A stretch of DNA of 64,000 nucleotides from the NCBI RefSeq assembly GCF_021044935.1, contig NZ_JAJNMP010000005.1, positions 1 through 64,000 on the forward strand, in the 5' to 3' direction. This stretch comes from Agromyces cavernae (GTDB lineage: Bacteria; Actinomycetota; Actinomycetes; Actinomycetales; Microbacteriaceae). Positions 47,983 to 57,397 of the stretch are shown in pieces; position 1 is the first letter of the stretch, and each line of letters opens with the position of its first letter. A model generated the notes under the pieces. That model worked only from the letters and a program-made list of their open reading frames with translations, did no database searches and was not told the DNA's origin. The position numbers were made by a program, and so were the translations under genes.

Positions 47983-48852
47983 TTGGCTCGATTCTCCCGG
48001 CGTCGCCCGACAAGGTCACACGCCCGAGGGGCCGCCACGAAGGCGATCATCGCCTCCAAGGCCCCGAGTTCCCCCAGTCCGACCAATCAAGACCTCGCAC
48101 CGAAGGTCGCCGCGAAGCCGCTTCCGTCGACCCGGCGACTCCGTCGCGGCGGTGTCGCGAACGTGCTCGTGATGGCGGTCGCCGCGGGCATCGTCGGCAC
48201 CCTCGCGATCCCCGCCTATGCGATGGCGCCCGGCAGCCTCGACCAGCAGTTCGGCGCCACCGACGCGACGAAGCTCACCAAGGCGCAGGCGCAATCGGTC
48301 GAGGTCACCGACGACGTCATCGCCGCGCCGATCACCAAGGACGGCTACGACGCCGTCACCGGTGAATCGATCCGCGCGGCCGAGGCCGCCGCGGCTGCGG
48401 CCGCCGCCGCCGAGGCCGCACGTGTCGCCGCCGAGGCGGCCATGGTGTCGTATGCCGCGGACTACAGCGGCCCATCGGTCGGTGACTTCCTCGCGAACCC
48501 GCCGTACCCGACCTTCGACCTGGCGAGCGTCTACAGCGTCGCGTCGTCGTACATCGGCACGCCCTACGTCTACGGTGGCGCCACGCCCGCCGGCTTCGAC
48601 TGCTCGGGCTTCATCATGTACGTCTATGCGCAGTTCGGCGTGAGCCTTCCGCACTCGGCCGCCGGTCAGGGCGCCGCCGGGACCCCGATCTCCGAAGCCG
48701 ACGCACAGCCCGGCGACCTCGTCATCATGCCCGGCCACGACGGCTTCTATGCGGGCAACGGGATGATCCTGCACGCACCCTACGAAGGGGCATCCGTTCG
48801 CGTCCAGCCGATCTGGACGAGCGATTACCAGATCGTGCGCATCGGTATCTGA
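47983..48852 (+). CDS. Secreted NlpC/P60 peptidoglycan endopeptidase
   Basis: This 289-residue protein has a basic N-terminus, a membrane/signal helix ending VGTLAIPAYAMAPG (about 60-85), an Ala-rich helical spacer, and a C-terminal NlpC/P60 domain (178-289). Catalytic residues are Cys in PAGFDCSGFIMYV, His in PGHDGFYAGNG, and a third polar site at ILHAPY. It should cleave cell-wall stem peptides. The TTG start (47983) has GGAGGT 7 bases upstream; the longer frames upstream are leader. Confidence 0.9.
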   Translation: MARFSRRRPTRSHARGAATKAIIASKAPSSPSPTNQDLAPKVAAKPLPSTRRLRRGGVANVLVMAVAAGIVGTLAIPAYAMAPGSLDQQFGATDATKLTKAQAQSVEVTDDVIAAPITKDGYDAVTGESIRAAEAAAAAAAAAEAARVAAEAAMVSYAADYSGPSVGDFLANPPYPTFDLASVYSVASSYIGTPYVYGGATPAGFDCSGFIMYVYAQFGVSLPHSAAGQGAAGTPISEADAQPGDLVIMPGHDGFYAGNGMILHAPYEGASVRVQPIWTSDYQIVRIGI

Positions 48853-48880
48853 ACGATGAACGACGCGTGATACACGCGTT

Positions 48881-48916
48881 CGAACGGCGCGCCGGGATTT
48901 CCCGGTGCGCCGTTCG
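48881..48916 (+). terminator. Terminator after the NlpC/P60 gene
   Basis: CGAACGGCGCGCCGGGA (48881-48897) pairs with TCCCGGTGCGCCGTTCG (48900-48916) with one mismatch and a tiny loop, 29 bases after the stop codon. Confidence 0.8.
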
Positions 48917-49216
48917 TGCCTTACCCTGAAACCCTGACGATCCGAGAAACCCGGTAGGGGAGGCCGATGGTCCAGCTGCGCAGCATCCATTCCACGGATG
49001 CCCGCGCGCATTTCGACCAACGGCACAGTAGTCAGCCGAGCACGACCCGGGCGAACGCGCCGACGGACACCGTCTTCACGACGGTGTCCGTTTCTTGTTT
49101 CCCCGACAGTGCACATCCCCGCCGGGCGGCCGCGATTCGCGCGCGCCGCACCCCGCTCGCATCGCCGAACCGTGCACGCGGCTGGAAGCCATCCAGCCCC
49201 GAACGAAGGGCACCAC
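48917..49216 (+). other. 300-base gene-free stretch before the HNH gene
   Basis: This stretch holds no supported gene. It contains a strong intrinsic terminator (49063-49099) ahead of the HNH gene, a possible TACCCT box at about 48924 and a GGGGAGG word at 48957. It may encode a short transcript that stops at the terminator, or be an attenuated leader of the HNH gene. Confidence 0.35.
49063..49099 (+). terminator. Intrinsic terminator with T-run
   Basis: ACGGACACCGTC (49063-49074) pairs perfectly with GACGGTGTCCGT (49080-49091), followed by TTCTTGTTT. It is the most classical terminator in the window, yet no coding gene ends directly before it. Confidence 0.85.
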
Positions 49217-49714
49217 ATGCGCACGCTCGTGCTGAACGCCGGATATGAGCCGCTCGCCGTCGTCTCGTTCAAACGAGCGTTACTGCTCGTCATGAACCAG
49301 AAGGCAACCGTGATCCTGCACGACGAGGGCAACCCGGTGTGCGCCGCGAGCGGTTCGTGGCAGCGCCCGAGCGTGATCCTGCTCACCCGTTACGTGCGCG
49401 CACCGCGTGCGCACCAGGTGCCGGTGACGAGGCGCGGGGTGCTGCGCCGCGACGACCATCGATGCGCGTATTGCGGTCGGTCGGCGGCGACGATCGACCA
49501 CGTGCTGCCACGATCGCGCGGCGGGCGCGACACGTGGGAGAACCTCGTCGCGTGCTGCCTTCGCTGCAACAACACGAAGAGCGATCGCACCCCCGCTGAG
49601 ATGGGCTGGGAGTTGCGATTCACGCCCCGCATGCCTCACGGCCGCGGCTGGGTCGTGCGCGGTGTCGATCGCCCGCTTCCGCAGTGGAGCGAGTACCTCG
49701 CGATGGCGGCGTGA
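49217..49714 (+). CDS. HNH endonuclease
   Basis: This 165-residue protein has an N-terminal domain (MRTLVLNAGYEPLAVVSFKRA) and an HNH nuclease domain: C-x2-C in RCAYCGRSA, IDHVLPRSRGG with the catalytic His, and CCLRCNNTKSD. This stand-alone form is widespread in actinobacteria, with an unclear role, possibly in DNA repair. ATG 49217 follows GAAGGG. Confidence 0.9.
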   Translation: MRTLVLNAGYEPLAVVSFKRALLLVMNQKATVILHDEGNPVCAASGSWQRPSVILLTRYVRAPRAHQVPVTRRGVLRRDDHRCAYCGRSAATIDHVLPRSRGGRDTWENLVACCLRCNNTKSDRTPAEMGWELRFTPRMPHGRGWVVRGVDRPLPQWSEYLAMAA

Positions 49715-49781
49715 TCGACTCGCCTGCGGGGGACGAGTCGTGACAGCGAGGGTCCCGCTCGCGACAGGCCCGATCGCACCG

Positions 49782-49905
49782 TGACAATCGCGGGGTCGTG
49801 CCCTATCGTGGGACGAGTCCGGAGCACCCCCTGGCTCCGTGACCAGCCAAGCCACTTCGCGCTGGGGTCGACTGCGGCCATGCGCGATGCCCGGAGGTCC
49901 GACTG
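49782..49905 (+). promoter_or_regulatory. Promoter and structured leader of the CHAP gene
   Basis: TGACAA (49782-49787), 16 bases, TATCGT (49804-49809), then ACGAGTCC (49813-49820), each at the same spacing as at 47.8 kb. A hairpin CGGAGC...GCTCCG, then CCAAGCCAC, and finally GGAGGT (49893-49898) 7 bases before TTG. Confidence 0.55.
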
Positions 49906-50784
49906 TTGAGCGGTGACGAGACGAACGACGCGACCCGACGCGATCGTTCCGGGCGACGGTCGAGTGCGAGACGAGTCGCCGGCCGCGGCCCCGTGGACCG
50001 CGTCGCGTCGAGGGCCCCACGTTCCGCGACCGCTCGCTCCTCCACCACACGGCGCCGCAACGGCCCGACCCGCGTCTTCGCGACGATGCTCATCGTCCCC
50101 GCGATGTTCGGCACCGTGGCCCTGCCGGCGTATGCCCTCCTGCCGGGCGGGCCCGGGCACGAGGCATCCGACACCTTCAGCCTCAGCGTTGCGCAGGCTC
50201 AGGATGTCGACGTCTCGGCACTCGCGACCGGCGCGCCCCTGTCGGCCGATGGCTACGCCGTCACGACGAAGGCCGAGATCGAGGAGGCGCGGCTCGAGGC
50301 CGAAGCCGCCGAGCGCGCGTCGTGGGCGGCAGAGCTCGCCTCGCGCGGCTCCGGCAGTTATGCGGTGTACACCGTGCGTGCCGAAGGCGACGACTATCCG
50401 TGGTGGGACCAGTTGCCCGACGACTACGGCGGAGGGCTCTCCCCGCTGCGCTACTACTACCGCGAGTGCGTCGACTTCGTCGCCTGGAGGCTCAACCGCG
50501 ACGCGGGCGTCACGAGCGCACCGTGGAAATGGGACTGGTCGAACCTCGCGTCGGGCAGCGCATACGCGTGGGCCGACGAGTGGGTGAGCAAGGGATGGCC
50601 CACCTCGAGCACCCCGGTCGTCGGGGCGGTCGCGTGGTTCCCCTACAACCACGTCGCCTACGTGCAGTCGATCAACGCCGACGGGTCGGTGAATCTCGAG
50701 GAGTACAACCAGAATTCCGACCACTCGTACCACACGCGCACGATCGCCGCAGGAGATGCGCTGTACCTCTACCCACCCGGCTGA
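49906..50784 (+). CDS. Secreted CHAP-domain amidase/peptidase
   Basis: This 292-residue protein has an Arg-rich N-terminus, a membrane/signal helix ending MFGTVALPAYALLPGG (about 58-85), a helical spacer and a CHAP domain (165-290). Catalytic Cys is in YYRECVDFVAWRLNRD and His in PYNHVAYVQS. It likely cuts peptidoglycan. The N-terminal third resembles that of the NlpC/P60 protein (both have PAYA..PG, QAQxVxV and xDGYxVT-type segments), although the catalytic domains are unrelated in sequence. The start is TTG 49906. Confidence 0.85.
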   Translation: MSGDETNDATRRDRSGRRSSARRVAGRGPVDRVASRAPRSATARSSTTRRRNGPTRVFATMLIVPAMFGTVALPAYALLPGGPGHEASDTFSLSVAQAQDVDVSALATGAPLSADGYAVTTKAEIEEARLEAEAAERASWAAELASRGSGSYAVYTVRAEGDDYPWWDQLPDDYGGGLSPLRYYYRECVDFVAWRLNRDAGVTSAPWKWDWSNLASGSAYAWADEWVSKGWPTSSTPVVGAVAWFPYNHVAYVQSINADGSVNLEEYNQNSDHSYHTRTIAAGDALYLYPPG

Positions 50785-50907
50785 CCCAGACGCGCCCGTC
50801 ATTGTCGACGTCGTGGCGAAACCCGGTCGAATCGTTGGACGAGTCGGCCAGTGTGCTCGGAGAGGCCGGTCAATACGGTGGAAGTCATTCCACGGCGGAG
50901 ACAGGTG

Positions 50908-51012
50908 ATGGTGATGACGCAGCCCTTTGACGAATCACGGCTCGACGAGATCGGGTTCGTCGACGAGCTCACGCCCACGACCTCCGCGATCGTCATTCTC
51001 GGGTACAACTGA
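50908..51012 (+). CDS. 34-residue orphan peptide
   Basis: This short gene starts ATG 50908 with GGAG (50897-50900) 7 bases upstream and ends at TGA 51010. The peptide begins MVMTQPFDESRLDEIG and ends TPTTSAIVILGYN. The acidic first half and hydrophobic Thr-rich tail suggest a leader and core. No RiPP maturation enzyme lies nearby. A 6-bp hairpin GTGGAA-GTCA-TTCCAC (50878-50893) sits just before the ribosome-binding site. It is convergent with the lactonase-like gene. Confidence 0.5.
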   Translation: MVMTQPFDESRLDEIGFVDELTPTTSAIVILGYN

Positions 51013-51019
51013 CGGGCTG

Positions 51020-52075
51020 CTAGGGCATCCGCGCCAGGCAGGCCGGCGCCGGAGTCTCGAGCGTCGCGACCACTTCGGTCGGCACACCGCCGGCGAGCGC
51101 GATCACGGCGATCGAGTCCGAGCCCTGGTCGGCGACGAGTGCGAACCGCTCGTCGTACGTGAGCTCGAGGTCGCGCGGGTGCCGCCCGCCCGTCGGCACG
51201 GTCGCGACGAGTTCGAGCGTGCGCGCCCCGGCGTCGAACCGCAGCGCACGGAGCGCGTCCGCGTCGCGGTCGCCGACGAGCACGATCCCCGTGCGCGTGA
51301 GACGGATGGCGGAGCACCCCAGCCCGCGAGGTTCGACATCTTCGCCGATCGACGACCATGCGACCTCACGACCTACGACGAGGTCGAGGACGCTCGCCGT
51401 GCGGTCGAGTTCGTTCGCGGTGATCGCGAAGTCGCCCGCGACGACGAGGTGCCTCGGCCCGGCGCCGGCGTGCAGCACGATGTCGGACGCGAGGTCGTGG
51501 TCGAGCGCCGCGGGCAGCCCCGCGAGGCCGAGCACGCGAACACGGTCGGTACCGAGGTCGGGCACGAGCAACCGGCCACGCGCCGAGTCGATGACCGCCT
51601 GGTGCGGGTGCGGCATCTGCTGGCGTGCTGCGTTGGGGCCCGTGCCGGTGAAGTCGACGGCGAGCGCGGCGTCGGCCGTGACATCCGGACCGACGGGATG
51701 CACCGAAAGGCGACCGCCCGAGTAGTTGGCGGCGAACAGCAGGTCTCCCGACTCCGCGAACGCGAGGTGGCAGGGGTCGGCCGCACCGGTCGCGCCGGCA
51801 CGCCCGAACGGCGCGACGGTGTCGCCTTCGATCGTCCACGTCGAAACGAGCCCGTCTGCGAGCTCGTGCACGATACCCAGCACCCCGGTGGCGGGCGAGA
51901 CGGCGAGGAACATCGGATTCGGGCCGACATCGACAGGCTCGCCGATCGTCGCTCGCCCGGCGCCGTCGATTTCGAGCGATCGGATGCCCCGAGCCGGAGA
52001 TCCCAGCACCCCGAGCGTCGACGCCCCGACCCAGAACCTCGTCGTGTCGGAGGCCGTCTCACCGGTCGTCGTCAC
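51020..52075 (-). CDS. Lactonase-family seven-bladed beta-propeller protein
   Basis: This 351-residue protein is of the YbhE/6-phosphogluconolactonase-like beta-propeller family. Typical blade sequences are PCHLAFAESGDLLFAANYSGG, HPHQAVIDSARGRLLVPDLG and GRHPRDLELTYDERFALVADQ. It may hydrolyse 6-phosphogluconolactone, but activity is proven for few members. The start is GTG 52075 with GGAGG 6 bases upstream; an upstream in-frame ATG at 52102 lacks a site. Confidence 0.85.
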   Translation of the reverse strand: MTTTGETASDTTRFWVGASTLGVLGSPARGIRSLEIDGAGRATIGEPVDVGPNPMFLAVSPATGVLGIVHELADGLVSTWTIEGDTVAPFGRAGATGAADPCHLAFAESGDLLFAANYSGGRLSVHPVGPDVTADAALAVDFTGTGPNAARQQMPHPHQAVIDSARGRLLVPDLGTDRVRVLGLAGLPAALDHDLASDIVLHAGAGPRHLVVAGDFAITANELDRTASVLDLVVGREVAWSSIGEDVEPRGLGCSAIRLTRTGIVLVGDRDADALRALRFDAGARTLELVATVPTGGRHPRDLELTYDERFALVADQGSDSIAVIALAGGVPTEVVATLETPAPACLARMP

Positions 52076-52168
52076 GTTCGCCTCCACTTCCCGGTGCAGC
52101 ACCTCGTTGGGCCACGTGCCGACAGCCGCAGGTCCACGCTATCGCGAGCCGGTAGACTCGTGCGGTCA

Positions 52169-52240
52169 GCCTCTGTAGCTCAATGGAAGAGCAGCGCCGT
52201 CCTAAGGCGAGGGTTGGGGGTTCGAGTCCCTCCAGGGGCA
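52169..52240 (+). tRNA. tRNA-Arg (anticodon CCT)
   Basis: The acceptor arm GCCTCTG/CAGGGGC pairs with one G-U. The anticodon stem CGCC/GGCG carries loop GTCCTAA with anticodon CCT (reads AGG), and the T-loop GGGTTCGAGTCCC is intact. TAGACT at 52153-52158 is the likely -10 box. Confidence 0.96.
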
Positions 52241-52265
52241 CGCGCGGCAGACCTCCGCGAGTCGC

Positions 52266-55200
52266 TCACCCCTCGATGAGCCCGCGGATGTCGTCGGCCG
52301 AGAGCGACTCGCTGAACAGATCGTCGTCGTCCATGAGCGACGACACGAGCGCGTCCTTCTTGGCCTTCAGCGCCATGACCTTCTCTTCGATCGTGCCCTC
52401 GGCGACCATGCGGTAGACCATCACGGTCTTCGCCTGGCCGATGCGGTGGGCGCGGTCGACAGCCTGGGCCTCGCTGGCCGGGTTCCACCACGGGTCGAGC
52501 AGGAACACGTAGTCGGCCTCGGTGAGATTCAGCCCGAACCCGCCCGCCTTCAGGCTGATCAGGAACACCGGCGCCTTGCCCGTGCGGAACCGGTCGATGA
52601 CCTCGCTCCGGCGCCGAGTCGCCCCGTCGAGATACGCGTAGGGCACCCCGGCCGCCTCGAGGCGGGCCGCCGCGAGCTGCAGGAACGACGTGAACTGGCT
52701 GAACACGAGCGCCCGGTGCCCCTCGGCGATGACCTCGTCGAGCTGCTCGAACAGCGCGTCGAGCTTGGCCGACGGCACCTCGGCGTACTGCTCGCCGTCG
52801 ATGAGGCCGGCGTGCAGGCTCAGCATGCGCAGCAGCGTGAGTGAGCGGAACACCGTGAACCGGTTGCGGTCGAGATCGTCGATGAGGCCGAGCAGCTTCT
52901 GTCGCTCACGCTGCAGGAACGTGTCGTAGATGCGGCGGTGCGCCGGGTCGAGCGCGACCGACAGCACCTGCTCCTGCTTCTCGGGAAGCTCGGGGGCCAC
53001 GAGCTCTTTCGTGCGGCGCAGCACGAGCGGCCGGATGCGCCGCCGCAGGCGCGCGAGCCGATCGGTGTTGTGGTCGTTCTCGATGGGGCGGCGGTAGCGC
53101 TCGGCGAACGCGCGCGCCGAGGGGAAGAGCCCGGGCGCGACGATCTTCATGAGCGCCCACAACTCCATCAGGTTGTTCTCGACGGGCGTGCCGGTGACGG
53201 CGAGCCTGAAGGGCGCGCGGATGTCGCGTGCCGCGGCATTGGCCTTCGACGCGCCGTTCTTCACGAACTGGGCCTCGTCGAGCACGAGCCCCGCCCAGTC
53301 GATCGCGGCGAACGCGTCGGCGTCGAGCCGCAGGATCGCGTAGCTCGTGACGACGATGTCGGCTCCTGCCGCGGCATCGGCGATGCGACGTCCGCTCGCG
53401 GCCTGGGTGGCGCCCACGGTCGTCACCCGCAGGCCGGGCACGAAGCGGGCGGCCTCGGCCGCCCAGTTCGAGACGACCGACGTCGGGGCGACGACGAGGA
53501 ACGGCGGGGTCGGGGCATCCGCCTGTTCGATCGCGTGCGCCATCAACGCGAGCGTCTGCGCGGTCTTGCCGAGGCCCATGTCGTCGGCGAGGATGCCGCC
53601 GAGCCCGTGCCGGTGGAGGAACGCGAGCCAGCGGAACCCCTCGAGCTGGTAGGGCCGCAGTTCGAGCGCGAGACCGGTGGGCGGTGCGACCGGCTCGATG
53701 CCGCCGGGGTTGTTGAGGCCTGCGACCGTCTCGCGCCATGAGACCGCGGATTCGGACTCGTCGGCGAGGTCCTCGAATTCCGACCAGAGGCTCGCCTGCG
53801 TTCGGTGGATGGCGACGCCCGTCTCCCACTCGTGGAGCGACCCAGCCTCGTCGATCAGCTCGCGCAGCGGCTCGAACACCGGATGCGCCAGCGAGAGGTA
53901 ACTGCCGTCGACGAGCAACAGCTTCTTGCGGCCGTGCGAGAGGGCGCTGAACAGCGGCCCGAACGGCACCTTCTTGCCCTCGACGGTGACGATGACCCCG
54001 AGGTCGAACCAGTCGGTGCGCTCGCTCTCGACCGTCGTGACGGTGAGCCTGGGTGCTTCGACGAGCTCGCGGTAGACGGGCGCCTCGCCCACGGTCTCGA
54101 CGCGCAGGCGATCGAGCTCGGCGAGCCGGGGCAGCAGGCGGGCCGCGAACTCGGCCGCCTCGAGGCCGCGCAATGCCACGTCTGCACGCAGGTTCGGCTC
54201 GGCGTCGCGGGTGAGCAGCGGTGCACCGGCGTCGTCGTCGGCGAGGATCGCGACGGCGCGGGCAGCCACGACGCGCTCGACATCGGGGTCGTGGAACTCG
54301 GCGGCGGGTGCGTCGACCGGCAGCAGGTCACCGCCGTCCCGCTGCCACGCCCACTCGAGGCGCATCACGTGGTTCGGCTCATGTGTTGCCGTGAGCACGA
54401 GCGTCGCGGGTTCGAGCGGCGGCAGCTCGAAGCTCGCATCGCGACTCTCGACGCGCAACGAGCGGGCGAGCGCCGCATAGTGGTCGGCGACGAACGATGC
54501 GACCTCGTCGGCGGGAATACGCACCGGCTCGCTGCGGGTGATGGCGACGCGCTGCGCCTCGGTGAGCCGCCCGCGAAGCGGTGCGAGCACGATCGAGCCC
54601 CGTGCGAAGTCGAAGGCGTAGACGCCATGCGTGCCGATGAGCCGCACACGGTCGGCCGACACGGTGGTGCCGTCGACGCGCACCATCGTCGCGAGCAGCA
54701 GGTCGGCGTCGCCGACGTCCCCGACCGACTCGTCGGGGCCGCTGTCGCTGCCGCCGTGGCTATCGCCGTCGTGGTCGCGTTCTCGCCATGCGTCGAGGCC
54801 GATCGACGCGTGCGGCGAGACCGACACCGTCGACCTGGCGTTGGTGCCGACGAGCGCGATGCCGAGCGAGGACGCCTGCTCGAACAGCGCCCAGAGCGTG
54901 GGGCTCTCGAACTCGTCGAGCGAGATCCACGCCGAGCCGAAGTCGGCGAAACCCGCGTGCCGCGCGCCCTTGAGCGCAGAGAACTCGGCGAACCACCGCG
55001 CCTGGGCGGGGTCGAACCCGTTCGCGACGCCCTGGAAGCCGACGTTCTGCCAGGTGAGCGAGCCCTTGATCCACCCGCCGCGACTGCCGCGGGTGACGGG
55101 TCGCACCGCGAGCCGGTCGACCGATGCTTCGCTCACAGCCGGCGCGTCACGCGGACCCTGCCAGCGGTTCGGCCCGCGCGAGACCCGCTCGCGCAACTCG

Positions 55201-55652
55201 AACTGCAGTGCGAGCGGTGACGTGGGCGCAGGGGGAGCGGCGTGCCCGCCACCAGCGAGGCGAGCGAGCTCGGCCCGCCAGTCGGCGGGCTCGGGAACCT
55301 CGGGCGCGGAGCGCGCGGCATCGGCTTGCTGACGCTGCTCGAGGTGACGCTCGCCGCTCGCCAGCAGTACCGCGGCGACGTGCTTGCAGTTCAGGCTCAC
55401 CGGGCAGCTGCAGCCGGCGCCGAGGATCGACACCCGGTCGGGTCGGCCGAGGTCGAGGCTGACCTGTACGCGGTAAGGCGAGGGAGCCGTGCCCTGCACG
55501 TGGGCGGTGAGCCGGAACCGCGCGGGATCCCAGGTGAGCGAACCGACATCGCCCGCCTTGAGGATCGTTCGCCCGCGGCTGAGCGCGAGCGGCCCGACGA
55601 GTCGCGCGACCTGCAATTCCTCGACGAGGGGGAACGCGGAGTCGACAGGCAT
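52266..55652 (-). CDS. SWIM zinc-finger SNF2-family helicase
   Basis: This 1128-residue protein has an N-terminal SWIM zinc finger (GCSCPVSLNCKHVAAVLL, about 79-96), a long linker, a SNF2_N ATPase domain with ILADDMGLGKT near residue 687 and a DEAQ box near 792, and a C-terminal helicase domain. It is a DNA translocase of unknown role, possibly in repair. It follows tRNA-Arg on the opposite strand. Confidence 0.93.
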   Translation of the reverse strand: MPVDSAFPLVEELQVARLVGPLALSRGRTILKAGDVGSLTWDPARFRLTAHVQGTAPSPYRVQVSLDLGRPDRVSILGAGCSCPVSLNCKHVAAVLLASGERHLEQRQQADAARSAPEVPEPADWRAELARLAGGGHAAPPAPTSPLALQFELRERVSRGPNRWQGPRDAPAVSEASVDRLAVRPVTRGSRGGWIKGSLTWQNVGFQGVANGFDPAQARWFAEFSALKGARHAGFADFGSAWISLDEFESPTLWALFEQASSLGIALVGTNARSTVSVSPHASIGLDAWRERDHDGDSHGGSDSGPDESVGDVGDADLLLATMVRVDGTTVSADRVRLIGTHGVYAFDFARGSIVLAPLRGRLTEAQRVAITRSEPVRIPADEVASFVADHYAALARSLRVESRDASFELPPLEPATLVLTATHEPNHVMRLEWAWQRDGGDLLPVDAPAAEFHDPDVERVVAARAVAILADDDAGAPLLTRDAEPNLRADVALRGLEAAEFAARLLPRLAELDRLRVETVGEAPVYRELVEAPRLTVTTVESERTDWFDLGVIVTVEGKKVPFGPLFSALSHGRKKLLLVDGSYLSLAHPVFEPLRELIDEAGSLHEWETGVAIHRTQASLWSEFEDLADESESAVSWRETVAGLNNPGGIEPVAPPTGLALELRPYQLEGFRWLAFLHRHGLGGILADDMGLGKTAQTLALMAHAIEQADAPTPPFLVVAPTSVVSNWAAEAARFVPGLRVTTVGATQAASGRRIADAAAGADIVVTSYAILRLDADAFAAIDWAGLVLDEAQFVKNGASKANAAARDIRAPFRLAVTGTPVENNLMELWALMKIVAPGLFPSARAFAERYRRPIENDHNTDRLARLRRRIRPLVLRRTKELVAPELPEKQEQVLSVALDPAHRRIYDTFLQRERQKLLGLIDDLDRNRFTVFRSLTLLRMLSLHAGLIDGEQYAEVPSAKLDALFEQLDEVIAEGHRALVFSQFTSFLQLAAARLEAAGVPYAYLDGATRRRSEVIDRFRTGKAPVFLISLKAGGFGLNLTEADYVFLLDPWWNPASEAQAVDRAHRIGQAKTVMVYRMVAEGTIEEKVMALKAKKDALVSSLMDDDDLFSESLSADDIRGLIEG

Positions 55653-55742
55653 CCTTCAATGCTCGCACCAACCGGTGACCTCGCGCACATCGGTGATCGC
55701 CCGACGGCTGCGCGATCGCCCGCACCGGAGCATGATGGTCGG

Positions 55743-56816
55743 ATGGACCTCCCCGTGATGCCGCCGGTCGCGCCGATGCTCTCGAAAGCCGTGAAGGCGA
55801 TCCCCGATGTCGGACACGTCGAACCCAAGTGGGACGGCTTCCGCACGATCGTGTTCAAGGACGGCGACGAGGTCGAACTCGGCAGCCGGAACGAGCGCCC
55901 GATGACGCGGTACTTCCCCGAGCTCGTCGAGGCGCTGCGACAGAACCTGCCGGCACGGTGCGTCGTCGACGGCGAGATCATCCTCGTCCGCGACGGCCAG
56001 CTCGACTTCGATGCCCTGCAGCAACGCATCCATCCGGCTGCGAGCCGCGTCAACATGCTCTCCGAGGCGACGCCTGCGTCATTCGTCGCGTTCGACCTGC
56101 TCGCCCTCGACGACGACGACCTCATGCAGCGGCCGTTCGGCGAGCGACGGCGGCGACTCGTGGATGCGCTCACCGAGTCGGGTGCGGCCGACCCCGTGTT
56201 CGTCACCCCGGCGACGGCCGATCTCACCGAGGCGAACGACTGGTTCACGAGGTTCGAGGGTGCCGGCCTCGACGGCGTCGTCGCGAAGCCGCTCGACGGC
56301 ACCTACCAGCCCGACAAGCGCACGATGTTCAAGATCAAGCACGACCGCACCGCCGACTGCGTGGTCGCCGGATTCCGCTGGCACAAGTCGGGCGGCATCG
56401 TCGGCTCGCTGCTGCTCGGCCTCTACGGCGACGATGGCCGACTGCATCACGTCGGCGTCGCCGCATCGTTCCCCATGGCACGCCGCGCGAGCCTCGTCGG
56501 CGAACTCGAGCCGCTCGTCGAGACCGACTTGTCGCGGCATCCCTGGGGCGAATGGGCCGACCAGGAGGCGCACGCGAACACGCGCATGCCCGGCGTGGTG
56601 AGCCGCTGGTCGGCGGGCAAGAACCTCTCGTTCGTGCCGCTGCGCCCCGAGCTCGTCGTCGAGGTCGCCTACGACCAGATGGAGGGCGACCGGTTCCGGC
56701 ACACGGCGCAGTTCCGTCGCTGGCGCACCGATCGCACTCCCGAGAGCTGCACCTACGACCAGCTCGAGTCGCCGGCCGGCATCGACCTGGCCGAGATCCT
56801 GCCGGTACGCCGCTGA
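55743..56816 (+). CDS. ATP-dependent DNA ligase (LigC/LigD-ligase type)
   Basis: This 357-residue ligase has adenylation lysine K29 in EPKWDGFR, motif III FVAFDLLAL, motif IV GLDGVVAKP and motif V KIKHDRTADCVVAGFRW, plus an OB-fold. It lacks the LigD polymerase and nuclease domains, so it is LigC-like and may serve backup repair. ATG 55743 begins the conserved N-terminus. Confidence 0.9.
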   Translation: MDLPVMPPVAPMLSKAVKAIPDVGHVEPKWDGFRTIVFKDGDEVELGSRNERPMTRYFPELVEALRQNLPARCVVDGEIILVRDGQLDFDALQQRIHPAASRVNMLSEATPASFVAFDLLALDDDDLMQRPFGERRRRLVDALTESGAADPVFVTPATADLTEANDWFTRFEGAGLDGVVAKPLDGTYQPDKRTMFKIKHDRTADCVVAGFRWHKSGGIVGSLLLGLYGDDGRLHHVGVAASFPMARRASLVGELEPLVETDLSRHPWGEWADQEAHANTRMPGVVSRWSAGKNLSFVPLRPELVVEVAYDQMEGDRFRHTAQFRRWRTDRTPESCTYDQLESPAGIDLAEILPVRR

Positions 56817-56860
56817 GCACTCCGACGCGAGGGCGAGCGGATGCCGCTGCCCGCGCCGGC

Positions 56861-57397
56861 TCACAGCACGGTGCGCAGCCCTGCCGACAGTGCGGTGTGG
56901 TGCTCGAAGACGAGATTGGTCTCGGTGAGCGCGACGGCGGGATTCGCCGAGAGGTTCTTCAGCACGAACTCGCGCACGTGGGCGCTGTCGCGCACGCGCA
57001 CGTGGATGAGGAAATCTTCACTGCCACCGAGGAAGAAGAGCTGGGCGACCTCGGGCTGGGTGCGCAGCTCGTCGGAGATCTGCTCCATGAGGTGCCGCGC
57101 GCCGGGGCGGATGCGCACGCTCACGAGCGCCTGCAGGTGGTAGCCGAGCGCCTCGGGATCGATCTCGGCGGTGTACCGCACGATGACGCCGCGCTCGCGC
57201 AGTGAGCGCACCCGGGCGAGGCACGTCGACGGCGAGACTCCCACCTCGCGGGCCAGGTCGACGTTCGGGATGCGGGCGTTCTCATGCAGGCGGGCGATGA
57301 TCTGCCGGTCGATCGCGTCGAGCGCGTATGCGGTGGGATCGGCGCCGGGTGCGCTGATCTGCGGTGAATCGGTCAACTGAACACCCTCGATTCGCAT
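56861..57397 (-). CDS. Lrp/AsnC-family regulator, probable AldR
   Basis: This 178-residue regulator has a helix-turn-helix (DAIDRQIIARLHENARIPNVDLAREVGVS) and an RAM ligand domain. It is divergent from alanine dehydrogenase, as AldR is in mycobacteria, so it likely controls ald in response to alanine. Confidence 0.88.
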   Translation of the reverse strand: MRIEGVQLTDSPQISAPGADPTAYALDAIDRQIIARLHENARIPNVDLAREVGVSPSTCLARVRSLRERGVIVRYTAEIDPEALGYHLQALVSVRIRPGARHLMEQISDELRTQPEVAQLFFLGGSEDFLIHVRVRDSAHVREFVLKNLSANPAVALTETNLVFEHHTALSAGLRTVL

